A DNA stretch of 64,000 nucleotides, from assembly GCA_003996215.1 (NCBI GenBank), contig QJPP01000277.1, positions 248,001 to 312,000 on the forward strand, read 5' to 3'. The notes below the pieces were generated by a model. The model was not told the DNA's origin. It searched no databases and saw nothing but the letters and a program-made list of their open reading frames with translations. The translations under genes and the position numbers were made by a program. The DNA is from Jaltomata sinuosa. Taxonomy: Eukaryota > Streptophyta > Magnoliopsida > Solanales > Solanaceae. Shown piece by piece: positions 36,701 to 48,010 of the stretch (position 1 is its first letter; the number at the start of each line of letters is the position of its first letter).

Positions 36701-39323
36701 TTTGTACTATAACTAAACTGTAAAAAAAGTGTTTAAGGGTGAGTACATGAGATAGCTATCTTAAAATATTCTTTATTTTCCTTTTTTTTTGTGTCTGATG
36801 TATTACACATTGAAGGGATTAGACCTTTAGTAGATTGTATTGAAAAATATAGCTTCTTGCTAGTACCTTTTTAGATTAAAATCTTTGAACCATCATATAT
36901 CAAAAAGTACTAACAAGAAGCTATGTTGTTCAAATGTTTCTGAATTGAACTAGTCAAATAGCTAGGTGATGGTCCATAGGTTAGGGCTAGTTGGAGGGGG
37001 CTATGTTGTGGTCTTCTTTACTTATAGAAAATCACCAGGATCTAGTAATAAGGGAAGTAGTAAATAATTCTATTGTGTATGACTTATGCTTAGGGAAATA
37101 ATAAATCATTCTATTATACATGGCTTATGCTTTGGTGGTTTAACCTGTCTTTCATTACTAATAACTCTTAAAGAAGAGAATTTAAGCATTCTTGCATGAA
37201 TTATATTACTGCCCAGAAGAAATATTATTTGGTTGAGTATTTAAATTATTCTATTTCACAGGAGCAATGATACCTTTGGTATTAGCATTCAACTTTGATA
37301 CATTTTATTTTTAATTAATGGGAAAAAAATTATTGTGTATTCCAATATGATAAACATTTATTTTTTGATAATTTTGCAGGCAAGGCAGATGAAGAAGAAG
37401 ATGAAAGCAATAAAGTCCATTACTTTAGAATATTGATTCATTGTTCCTTCTTCCTATTCCTCTGGGGAACTTTTACTTTAGAATGTTTTTAGAACTTAAT
37501 TGAGTTAAATTGTATTGTATATTTTTATCTTTACATGCAGATAATACTAATCAAATAATTTTGATTATGAGTTTGTTGAAGAATATTTTTCTTTCTCCAT
37601 CTATATAAATTTGAATGTATTCTATTTTTTATTATATAGGTAAATAATTATTATATTAGACCATCTAACTTTTGCAACAACATTAAACCTATTGCAATAG
37701 CTACTAAAAAGTGTTACCATAGCTCTTGATAACTGTTGCAATAGAACCTAATAACTATCACAATAACCCCTCATAACCGTAGCTATAGTATTAAAATTTC
37801 ATTACAAAAAACATCAGCAACCATTGCATATGATGATAACGCAACGGGATTCCCAACCGTCCCATTAGATTAAACAACCGTTGTAATACGTTGGGCTAAA
37901 AAACAGTTGCAATAGACTCATCTATTGCAACGGTCTTGAAGCCGTAACAATAAACCATTGCGTTAGACCTATTGTAATGCAATCTGTTGTAGCGGTTGAT
38001 AAAACTACAACGTTTTTCCTATCTATTACAACGGTAAAGGAACCGCTGCAGTATGCCATTTTTCTAGTAGTGGCTACGTGCTGAGTGTGCCGGAGGAGGG
38101 GTATACAGTATAGTTGAGGTATACAGGTCATGTCCTTCCATGGATCCTACCTTCTAAGACTATAGGCTCTAGAAGAGGTACATACGGAGTTATTGTTCCA
38201 CCTGGTTTTCACCATTAATTCATATCATTCATTTGCGTGAGAATCCACCCTTATTTTCTATTTGCTTAGTGTATGCTTTGGTTGTATGGGATGCTGGAAG
38301 GTCTGTTTTCACTTGTATGTGTTCCTCGGGTGTATGGGCATCCGTGGGACTGTAGATAGACTTTTATTTGTTGTTATTCTATCGCGATATTGATCCTGAT
38401 TATGGTTACATTCGATGACTAGAAATCGGGAGTTATATATGTTTATTTGGTTCACTTGATGGTTATACTTGGGCTATCATTTGTTTATTTCTGGCTTAAG
38501 AGTGGTATTTACTAGCCTGACTTAGTTGTTAGTCCTGTTTTAGAGCATGTTATTATTATTTTCCTTTCCTCCTTCCCTTTTTACTAGAGATTAATGGTAT
38601 ACCGCCTTCTTCTTAAACTCTCCTTATATACTGTATTGTAAGGACCCCAGGTGCATTCTTTATCCCTTCACATGTGTTTTATGATGTATATTTCTATTAA
38701 CTAGCCTAGTATGTTGTTTTATTATTGTGTCTTTCTGTGCTAGCTTCCGTGTGCTTATTCGTTGTTTTTGTGACTACTTATTTCTTTTCTGCTATATTAT
38801 TACTTTTATATCTTATATGTGCCCAGTCGGCCTATGATACCTACTAGGTACCTGTTGCTTAGCAATTGGTGCTCATACTACACTTTGCATCTTTTTGGTG
38901 CAGATCTTAGTGTGGGTCATCACCGCTGATCCATGGAGACTCATGCGAGCTGACTTTTGGACTATCCGAGACTGAGGGTGAGCTCTTGACGGCCAGGCTT
39001 AGATTTTAGCTTATCCTTTGTATCTTATACTCTTTTTTCTATTCAGATATAGATATGTATATATTCTTTTGGATCCTTTGTACTCTGTATATTTAGTACC
39101 TGCTCTTATACTATGATACCAGGTCATGGGTTTGGTTTAGCTTCTGGTTATGCATTTCTGTTGCTTATTTCTTATTCTTATTTCCCTTGCTTCCACTTAT
39201 ATTATGCTCCACCCGCTTGCTTGTTAGATAGTAGCCCATTACTAACCATTCCAGACTATGGGGATTGGTTCGCCTATAGGAGAGTTGTAGGTGCCATCAT
39301 GACCAAAAAATCGAGTCGTGAGA
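30763..39323 (+). repeat. Middle LTR (LTR 2) of array B, split by a CACTA-like insertion
   Basis: The LTR pieces are 30763-32988 and 38073-39323, together about 3.48 kb, the same length as LTR 3. It starts TGTAATTACATTTCC and ends GAGTCGTGAGA. The TATA box TATATAG is at 31626-31632. It is shared: the unit 1 chromodomain end lies directly left and the unit 2 primer site directly right, with no TSD on either side. Confidence 0.9.
32989..38072. mobile_element. CACTA-like non-autonomous transposon inside LTR 2
   Basis: The right end reads TTTTTCTAGTAGTG, that is CACTACTAGAAAAA on the other strand, a CACTA-type terminus. The left end, CCTATAGAAACGATTTTTTGG, is a degenerate partner. Both ends carry many subterminal repeats around AACCGTTGCAATAG / CAACGGTT in both orientations (about 33010-33230 and 37670-38045). 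Compared with LTRs 1 and 3, some 18 LTR bases are missing at the insertion point, so no clean TSD is seen. No transposase is recognisable. Exon-like bits with splice-like borders (CATCTACAG/GTGTG near 33550; TTTTGCAG/GCAAGG near 37380) hint at a captured transcript. Bases 33600-37370 are AT-rich with no gene I can support. Confidence 0.7.
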
Positions 39324-39325
39324 GC

Positions 39326-39340
39326 TTGGTATCGAAGCCT
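39326..39340 (+). promoter_or_regulatory. Degenerate primer binding site, array B unit 2
   Basis: TTGGTATCGAAGCCT directly follows the middle LTR. It matches the iMet primer site except for a scrambled CAGA/CGAA core. Confidence 0.75.
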
Positions 39341-39536
39341 AGGTTCACCGGTGTCATCGGTATAGGAGCCAATATCTAGTAGAGTCCTACAGATTAGGGC
39401 AGAGACGTCTGTACTTAATCTTCGGGAGGCTATAGTGGCATCTTAGGAAACATGGACCTTTTCTTGCTTCTATCTTGTGCGAAGTATCCTTGAAAGTTTC
39501 TTGAAATCTCACTTGTTCTAGTTCATTCTCCCGAAG

Positions 39537-41039
39537 ATGGTTCGTACGAGGTCATCAACATCAGGTGGGGGCAAGCCTTTGAATCCAACACCCTCGAATC
39601 TAGCTAGGGTCCAGGGGGTCGTAGAGGTAGAGGCTGAGGACGTGCTCAAGCAACGACACCCACTAGAGCTACTAGGATTGAGGCTGAGTTTGAGCCCGAG
39701 TTAGTCCAGAGCAGCAACTTGTGGACTAGGCAACAACCCAGGTACCACCAGTGTCAGCACCAGCTTCTATACCATCTTGAGCCCTAGCTCCTTCGTCAGA
39801 TATTCAGGGTTTACTTCTTCAGTTATTGGGATTATTAAGGGTCAGCCTTCTAGGGTAGCACAAACATCCGCTGAGGGGGAAGCCCTGGGTGTACATAGTT
39901 CAGGAGTGCAGCCTACTACTATGGCTCCCTGTGTTGAGGTTCTTCCGGTACCTTCTGTTGCACAGCCTCTTGCTCCTCGCCTAGTTATGACAGAAACAGA
40001 CCAGAAGGCTTTGGGTAGATTTTTGAGATTGGCGTTGCCTAGACTCATTGGTACCTCTGGTAAGGATCCATATGATTTCATTGCTACTTGTGAGGAGGTG
40101 CTACACCATTTGGGGTTGTTGGAGACTCACAAAGTTGGTTATACTACTTGTTAGCTGGAGGGACCAGCTAAGTTATGATGGAGGGCCCAGGTTGCTTGGA
40201 GACCATCCTTGTCTCCTCCGTTGTCTTGGTCATATTTTTATGAGGCCTTCATGACCAAATTCTTAACACAGAGCAATAGGGAGCATCGTAGAGAGTAGTT
40301 TACCAAACTTATGAAGGGATCCATGACCGTAACTGAGTATGAGACTCATTTCCACCAGCTTGCTCTATTTGGGGCTATGATCATACCTACCAAGCCCAAC
40401 AAAGTTCATAGATTTGTTTGGGGAATGCGGACAGAGCTTAGACAGCCAACTTAGATATTAGTTGCTAGTGGTCGATTATATCAGCCTATCGCAGGTTATG
40501 TTTGTACTGTGTAGGACTTGCACCATAATGATCCCGAGGCTAGGGATAAGAGGCCCCATCACCAGGGCAGCTATAGTGGTTCCCATCACAGTAGTAGAGG
40601 TTCAGGCCAGTAGGGCCGAGGTTATCAGCTGCAGCAGCACTAGCGTCAGTGTAGTCGACCGGTTCAGGCTTCGCTTTAGGCTTCTAGTAGTTCTCAGTTT
40701 GAGCAGGGGAAAAGTAGACAACAAGGTTACAGTTGTCATACTCTAAGGGGTTTAGTTTCTGGGGCATCAGGTCGTGGTGGCCACACTGGTGCAGCTAGTT
40801 CATCCAGGCTGGGTAGACTGTTAGGGCCTTGTTATGAGTGCGGAGTTATTAGGCACTATGCTAGAGATTGCCCCAACACGGTACAGTTCAGCTAGACGCT
40901 CAGCTGGCTCAGCCTATCCGTGCAGTTCAACTACCGGCTAGAGAAGGTAGTGGTCAGGCTAGGGGTGGTGCCCTGCAAGGCAGGACATGTAGTAGGGATG
41001 GCAATCGGTCAGGTGGTGGTTGTCGTCAATTTTATACGG
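39537..41039 (+). pseudogene. gag: Gag pseudogene, array B unit 2
   Basis: ATG at 39537 starts MVRTRSSTSGGGKPLNPTPS, then hits a stop. The capsid region opens at 39777-40154 (LGRFLRLALPRLIGTSGKDP, CEEVLHHLGLLETHKVGY), ending in TAG. It continues broken to about 40450. The zinc knuckle at 40830-40871 keeps all four ligands (CYECGVIRHYARDC), unlike the other two gypsy Gag copies here. Stops in the Gln-rich linker are mostly TAG. Confidence 0.87.
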
Positions 41040-41735
41040 TCTTGGGAGACCAGAGGTAGAGGCCTCAAATACTGTGATCACAAGTATAATTTTGTATGTT
41101 GTCGACCATCTTTTGCTTTATTTGATCTAGGATCTACTTGCTTGTATATTTCTTCCTACTATTTGCCTTGTTTAGGGTTGGCTAGTGAGCCGTTATCTAT
41201 GCATGTATTTGTTTTGACCCCAGTAGAAGATTCTTTAGTAGTGGATTGGATTGTGAGGCTATGTTTGATTTCTGTTGGAGATATTAAGACTTGGGGTGAT
41301 TTGATGATTCTTTATATGTTAGACTTTGATGTGATTCTAGGCATGGAGTGGTTATCCCCTCATCGTGTGGTTTTGGATTGCTATGCCAAGACCATTACCA
41401 TAGCCAGGTCCGGCGTATCCCCGATTCTATGGCAGGGTTCTGTAAGCTACGCACCATCTGGGATCATCTCTTATCTTCCGGCTAGGAAGTTGATTTCTCG
41501 CATGTGTTTAACTTATCTAGAATATGTCCAATATGCTAGTGCCAACCCTTCTTCCCCTGAGCCAGTTCCTGTGGTTAGAGATTTCCTAGATGTGTTCCCT
41601 ACTGACCTGCCAGGTCTTCCACCTGAGAGAGATATTTATTTCGCTATTGAGTTAGAGCCGGGCACCAGACCTATTTCTATTTCTCCTTACCAAATGACTC
41701 CAGATGAGTTGAGAGAGCTTAAGGAGAAGCTCTAG
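41040..41735 (+). pseudogene. pol: Protease and RT linker, array B unit 2
   Basis: The 271-codon open run at 40920-41735 carries ALFDLGSTCLYISSYYLPCL at the protease active-site position (Leu where Pro or Ser is expected after Asp) and LDFDVILGMEWLSPHRVVLD. The linker follows: VVRDFLDVFPTDLPGLPPER, then PISISPYQMTPDELRELKEK. It ends at a TAG that replaces an expected Gln. This is the longest uninterrupted gypsy frame in the window. Confidence 0.9.
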
Positions 41736-42530
41736 GACTTGTTAGCTAAGGGTTTTATTAGGCTGAGTGTATCTCCTTGGGGTGCTCCAGTACTTTTTGT
41801 GAAGAAGAAATATGTGTCTATGCGGATGTGTATTTATTATAGGCAACTAAATAAGGTTAAGGTGAAGAATAGGTATTCAATGCCGCGCATAGATGACTTA
41901 TTTGATCAGCTTCAGGGTTCAGCCGTGTTTTTAAAGATGGATTTGAGGTCAGGCTACCACCAGTTAAGGATTAGGGCATATGACATCCCTAAGACAACAT
42001 TCAGTACACGTTATAGCCACTATGCATTCCTGGTGATGTATTTTAGGTTGACTAATGCCCCCACAACTTTCATGGACTTGATGCACATGGTGCTTAGCCC
42101 GTACTTGGACTCATTTGTGATAGTTTTCATAGACGACATCATGGTATACTCGCGGAGTAGAGACTAGCATGAGCAGTACTTGAGGATTATACTCCAGACT
42201 TTGAGAGGTCACCGACTTTATGCCAAGTTTTCAAAGTGCAAGTTTTGGCTTAAGTCAGTTACATTCCTAGGACACATCGTGTCTAAGGATGGGATTAGAG
42301 TGGACTCGAGGAATATTTCAGCTCTTTATGATTGGCCGAGACCTACTACTCTTACTGAGGTTCGCAACTTTATTGGGTTAGGAGGGTACTACAGACGGTT
42401 CATTGAGGGGTTTTCTTCCATAGAAGCACCTTTGACTAGGCTGACTAGGAATGATGTCCCATTTCAGTGGTTGGATCAGTGCAATGATAGCTTTCAGAGG
42501 CTTAAGTCCTTGTTGACTTCAGCTCCAGTG
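41736..42530 (+). pseudogene. pol: Reverse transcriptase region, array B unit 2
   Basis: Two open runs (41739-42167 and 42180-42614) give a nearly complete RT. Readable blocks are FIRLSVSPWGAPVLFVKKK, MRMCIYYRQLNKVKVKNRYS, DLRSGYHQLRIRAYDIPKTT and LTNAPTTFMDLM. The catalytic box FIDDIMVYSRS is intact, followed by VTFLGHIVSKDGIRVDSR. One stop (TAG at 42168) separates the runs. It lacks the internal RT deletion seen in element A and is the best preserved gypsy RT here. A conserved CIDYRQ block reads CIYYRQ. Confidence 0.92.
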
Positions 42531-42960
42531 TTGACTTTTCCAGTTGAGGGTCAGAGCTTCTCGGTATATTGTGATGATTCCGGAGTTGGTCTTGGTTATG
42601 TGTTAATACAATAGGGTCATGTGATTGCATATGCATTGAGGCAACTGAAGGTTCATGAGCGCAACTACCCCACTCATGACTTGGAGTTGGCGACGAAAGT
42701 TTTCACGCTCAAGATTTGGAGACATTACCTATATGGGGTTCACTGTGAGATCTTCACTAATCACCGTAGTATTTAGTCCGTCATGAGTCATCGAGAGATG
42801 AACTCGAGGTATAGAAGATGGATTGATTTTTATTGAAGGACTATGATTTCACTATTCTGTATCATCCAGGCAAGACAAACATGGTAGCAGATGCCTTGAG
42901 TCGGAAGATAATGAGTATGTGCAGCCTAGCTTCACTTTTAGTTTTAGAGCGATTGTTGGC
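42531..42960 (+). pseudogene. pol: RNase H region, array B unit 2
   Basis: SFSVYCDDSGVGLGYVLIQ carries the first catalytic Asp. It is followed by a TAG, VHERNYPTHDLELATKVFTL and FTNHRSI, where the usual FTDH Asp is Asn. A frameshift lies near 42830, then ILYHPGKTNMVADALSRK is intact. Confidence 0.88.
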
Positions 42961-44045
42961 CTTGGACATCCAGTCCTTGGCTAACCATTTGGTTAGGCTT
43001 GACTCTTCGGATCCTAGCAGAGTTCTCGCTAGTGTTGAGGTTCGTTCTACCTTGATTGATCAGATTCAGAGCCCTCAGTTTGAGGATCAATGGTTGTGTG
43101 AGCTTTGTGATCAGGTAATACAGGGTAAAACCAGCTGGGCTACCCTACATTCAGATGGTGTTCTGAGGTTTGATGATCGTCTTTGTGTTCTGAGAGTTAG
43201 GGATTTGATTCAGTTGATTTTTTAAGAGGCATATTGTTCTAGATATTCCATCCATCCTGGAGCAGCCAAGATGTATAGAGATTTGAGACAGCTTTACTGG
43301 TGGAGTGGTATGAAGCGGGACATAGCAGAGTATGTATCTCGGTGCTTGACCTGTTAGCAGGTGAAGTTCGAGCACATGAAACCTAGTGGTTTGATGCAGT
43401 GACTTCCCATTCTGAGTGGAAGTGGGAAGGGATTACTATGGATTTCATAGTTGGATTGCCACGCACTTCTAGGGGTTTTAATTCTATTTGAGTGATTATT
43501 GATCGGCTGACTAAGTCAGCACACTTCTTGTCGGTATAGACTACTTACATTGCAGAGAGATTAGCTCAGATTTACCTCCGTGATATTGTTTGGTTGCATA
43601 GGTCCCAGCTTCTATCATTTCATACAGCAGCACTCAGTTCACATCTCACTTCTGGAAGGATATTCAGCGAGATTTGGATACAAAGGTTCAGCTTAGTACC
43701 ATATTCTACCCCTAGACAGATGGCCAGTCCGATAGGACCATTCAGGTCCTGGAGGACATGCTTCGAGCCTGTGTTCTTGACTTCAAAGGTTCTTGGGATC
43801 AATTTGTGCCTTTGGCCAAGTTTGCTTATAATAATAGTTTTTACTCGAGCATTGGCATGGCACCTTTCGAGGCTTTCTATAGTAGGCATTGCAGATCGCT
43901 GGTGGGTTGGTTTGATGGTTTAGAGTCTAGGCCTCAGAGTACAGACTTGCTTTGCGATTCCTTAGAAAGAGTCTGAGTGATTCAGGACAGACTTCGGGCA
44001 GCCTAGAGTAGGCAGAAGAGCTACGCTGATCGTAGACTTTGTGCC
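42961..44045 (+). pseudogene. pol: Integrase core, array B unit 2
   Basis: The spacer DIQSLANHLVRLDSSDPSRV is open to 43225. The zinc-binding part reads EAYCSRYSIHPGAAKMYRDL and VSRCLTC-stop-QVKFEH. The catalytic core starts KWEGITMDFIVGLPRTSRGF, then has a stop and frame changes. The downstream part is visible in shifted frames, for example LRACVLDFKGSWDQFVPLAK and SIGMAPFEAFYSRHCRS near 43758-43900. Confidence 0.86.
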
Positions 44046-44533
44046 TTGGAATTCAGTGTTGGTGACTTAGTGTTTCTCCGTGTATCACCCATAAAGGGCG
44101 TGATGAGATTTGGTAGGCGGGGAAAGCTTAGACCTAGGTATATTGGGTCATTTGAGATCCTACAGAGAGTTGGTAGTATTGCCTACATGTTAGCTTTGCC
44201 TCTGATGTTTTCAGCTATGCACCCAGTTTTCCATGTATCGATGTTGCGACACTATGTTCTAGATGACTCTCATCTGTTGCAGTGGGATACGGTTAAGTTG
44301 GATGAGAGTTTAGCCTTTGTTGAAGAGCCGGTAGCTATTTTGGCCAGAGATGTCAGGAGGTTGAGATGTAGGGAGATTCCATTGTAAAATTTCAGTGGAG
44401 GCACCATTCAGTTCAGGAGGATACCTAGGAGATCGAGAGGTAGATGCGGTCTCAGTATCCACAATTATTTGAGCCTTCAGGTACTTCCTTGATCTTTGAT
44501 TTTGAGGATGAAAGTCCTTTTTGTAGTGGATGA
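44046..44533 (+). pseudogene. pol: Integrase C-terminus and chromodomain remnant, array B unit 2
   Basis: The open run at 44046-44387 has VGDLVFLRVSPIKGVMRFGR, HPVFHVSMLRHYVLDDSH and LDESLAFVEEPVAILARDVR. A frameshift just after REIPL disrupts the VQW chromodomain block. Degraded chromodomain codons follow to about 44480, then the LTR 3 start. Confidence 0.85.
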
Positions 44534-47500
44534 TGTAATGACCCTTCTAGTCATTCCCACGTTTATGCTTTCCTTATACTGTTAGAGCTTGCCAGTGTTG
44601 CCCCAAATTATTTATGGCTTGCTCGGACCGGTGGTTCGGTGCCATGGCCGTTCATTTGATCATTTTGTCCATTTCCCTGTTTTAGAGTCTTAACTTAGGA
44701 TATCATTGACTTTGGTCAACTTTTTTGGTAAATGCACTCAGAATCAAATTCTGACAGTTCTGTTAGCTCTGGAGCATGGATTGTGGTCTAGATGGACCCT
44801 TGGTCAGGGTCTGGGAGCTTTCAGTTTGGTTTTGTGTTGGTTTTTGTGTTTTCTAGCCAGTTGAATGTGAAAGTTTGACTTTGGTCAACATTCGGAGAAG
44901 ACAGCCTCGAATGGAAATTCCATTAGTACTATTAGCTCTAGAATGTCGAGTCTAGGCTAGAGGGACCATTGGTTTGGATCCCAAGGCTTCCGGACTTGAT
45001 TTTGGCCTTTAGGTTCCGTTTTGGAATAGTTGGCCTAAAGGTTGATTTTGGATGCGGGGCCCACTTTTTATTAAATCAACCTCCGATGGAATTTTTGTCA
45101 ATTTTGTTGGATCCAAAATGTCATTTCTAGTTGAATAGCTTAGCTCGTTTGTGTTTGTGGGACCCCAGATGCATTCTCGGGGGTCCATCGGGTGAAAATT
45201 TGCCCAAGGTTGGTTGCTGGTTGCTGGTGTGGGCAGCAACGTATGCCTCAGCGCCCTGGGCACCTGTTCCCCCTGCGCTTCAGAGCCCTTGCCGCCTGCG
45301 CCCCCTGCGCCTCAGCGCCCTGGGCGCCTGTGCCCCCTGCTCCTCAGTGCCCTGGCCGCCCTGGTGCGCCTGGGCACTGGCAGCCTATATAGCTGGCCAT
45401 CACTCAATTTTTCAGCTAATTTCCTCTACTTCCCCAACGATTGTCCCCATTAAAATTAGCTCCAAAACCTCCATTTTTTACCTTGTTCTTCCTAAACCTT
45501 GGAGGATTATATATTTCTGGTTCGTGCTCGTTCTTGTCTTCTAAAATTGGTAAGCTTCCTTGTTAATTTCCGTTATTTATTTCCCCACTTTAATTCTCCT
45601 AGTTTAGGGGTTGTTTGAGCCTTTGTTTATGGTCCGTTTCCGCTTAATTTTGGAGCATGAACTCCCAGGAACATGGGGAATATTGTGGTATTTTTCATTC
45701 TGGCTTCAGGTTGCCGAGCCCGCGGTCCTGCTTGTGACTAAAATTTCAACTTGGCTATACTTTAAGCAATATGGGTATCGTTAGTCTTGTTTTAACGCGT
45801 AGATTACCTTCTTGATAGTGTGATTGCTTTTTGGGACTTCTCAGAGCAGTTTGGGCTTGAACATCGTTGTTTTAGCAGCTTGTCATCGGACGACAGGTAG
45901 GTTAAGGTTTAACTCTTTTAGACTTTAAATATATAGGATATAATTCTACTAATTAGCATCCTTGGGTTGGGTTTATTAGCTTGGTACCCCAGACCTTGTC
46001 CACTTTTTCAAGTCCAGTTTATTTCACTCTGATGATTGTAGTATTCATTGTAGTTGATAGTATCACCCTTGTGGTCCTGTGTGTCCTTGCCTTTGACTCT
46101 GGACCATAGAGTGTGGGTTATTCAGGAATGTCTGTGAGTCTCGGACATCGATATTCATTTGTTGAGCTGGAAATATGTGCTATAGAGCGATTGGAGCCTG
46201 TGCAGGACCGATAGGTTGATTGTGAGCCATTTGCCTAGTGTTTGTGATTGAGCATGCCATTATCATGCATAACGAGGTTTTCCACAGGTTTTACTACGGT
46301 TTTGGCTTCGGTCCTACTATTGATGGTTTTCTAAACCTTGCATGGCCCTGAGGGCTCGTTTTCAGTAAAAATGGTTGTAAAAGGTTTGGAATTGTTTTCA
46401 TGGATCTTCTTGGGGTAAAAAGGTTAAAAGGATGATTTTATCACTGTTTTTATACTATACTAGACTCGGTTGGGCATAGTGCTAGATTTGATTTCCATTT
46501 GATTTGAGATTGTACTAGACTCGGACGGGCCAATCATCAGATTTGTTTTACTACTGTTTTTGAACCGACTAGACTCGGGTACCCTGGGTGGGGTTTTTAA
46601 AACATGATTCACTACTTTAGACCCGGATAAGCTCCGAGCATGCATTTTCGAGACTCCAGCTACGTATTTGGATCCGGACACACTCTGATATATTATTGAG
46701 ACTTGAGATTTAGTATGTGGTCGAGGACCTCCATGGACCTTTTCAATCTGTACCAGGGGCTACGTGCTGAGTGTGTCAGAGGAAGGGTATACGGTGTAGT
46801 TGAGGTATACAGGCTGTGTCCTTTCATGGATCCTACCTGATGGGCCCATAGGCACCGGAGGAGGTACACACGGAGTTACTCTTTCACCTGATTTTCACCA
46901 TTACATCATATCATTAATTTGCGTGAGAATCCATCCTTGTTTGCTGTTTTCTTGGTGTATGCTCTTGTAGTGTGGGATACCAGAGGTTTTTTTTTACTTG
47001 TATGTGTTCCTCGGGTGTATAGGCGCCCGTGGGACTGTATGTAGACTTTTATTTATTGTTATTCTATCGCGATATTGATCCTGAGTATGGTTATATTCGA
47101 TGACTGGAAACTGGGAGTTGTATTATGTTCATTTGATTCACTTGATGGTTATACTTGGGCTATCAGTTGTTTATTTCTATCTTAAGAGTGGTATTTACTA
47201 GCATGACTTGGTTGTTACTGCTGTGTTTGAGCATGCTATCATTATTTTACTTTCCTCCTTCCCTTTTTAATTGAGGTTACCAGTATACCGCCTTAGTCTT
47301 AAACTCTTCTTAAATATTTTTATTGCAAGTACCCCAGGTGCGTTCTTTCTCCCTTCACATGTGTTCTGTGCTGTATATTTCTAATATCTAGCCTAGTATG
47401 TTGTTTTCTTCTTGTATCCTTCTGTGCTAGCTTCTGTGTGCTTATTCATTATTTCTGTGACTACTTGTTTCTTTTCTGCTATATTATTGATTTAATATCT

Positions 47501-48010
47501 TATATGCGCCCAGTCAGCCTATGATACATACTGGGTACCCGTTGCTTAGCAATTGGTGCTCATACTATACGCTGCATCTTTCTTGTGCATATCCTAGTAT
47601 AGACCATCGCCGTTGATCTGTGGAGACTCGTACGGGCTGACTTTTGGACTATCCGAGGCTAAGGGTGAGCTCTTGACGGCCGGGCTTAGCTTTTAGCTCA
47701 TCCTTTGTATCTTGTACTCTTTTTACTATTCAGAGACAAATGTGTATATATTATTTTGGATCCTTTGTACTCTATATATTTAGTACCGGCTCTTAAACTA
47801 TGATACCAGGCCGTGGGTTTGAATTAGCTTCCGCTTATGCATTTCTGTTGTTTATTTATTATTCTTATTTCCCTTTCTTCTGCTTATATTATGCTCCTCC
47901 CGATTTCTTCTTAGATAGTAGCCCATTATTAACCATTCCGAGCTATGAGGATTGGTCCACTTATAAGAAAGTTGTAGGTGTCATCATGACCGAGAAATTG
48001 GGTCATGATA
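44534..48010 (+). repeat. LTR 3 of array B
   Basis: It starts TGTAATGACCCTTCTAG and ends TTGGGTCATGATA, with the terminal CGTGACA mutated by C-to-T changes. The TATA box TATATAG is at 45386-45392. It is 3,477 bp and lacks the promoter duplication of LTR 1. It is followed by the TSD GAGAA (48011-48015). Confidence 0.92.

Larger units (their letters stand above)
21765..48010 (+). mobile_element. Tandem Ty3/gypsy array B: LTR-internal-LTR-internal-LTR, with nested CACTA
   Basis: Three LTRs (21765-25565, 30763-39323, 44534-48010) alternate with two full-length internal regions (25566-30762 and 39324-44533). Only the outer ends carry a TSD, GAGAA at 21760-21764 and 48011-48015. The middle LTR is bounded directly by a polypurine-side end and a primer site, as when one LTR serves both units. 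This is the product expected from unequal recombination between LTRs of one insertion. The middle LTR is lengthened by a CACTA-like insertion. Both internal regions encode the same chromovirus-type proteins and differ at roughly one base in eight where I compared them by eye. Confidence 0.92.

Noticed and set aside
21765..48010. Two independent gypsy insertions side by side
   Set aside because: The middle LTR has no TSD on either side and is shared by both internal regions, while GAGAA brackets the whole array.
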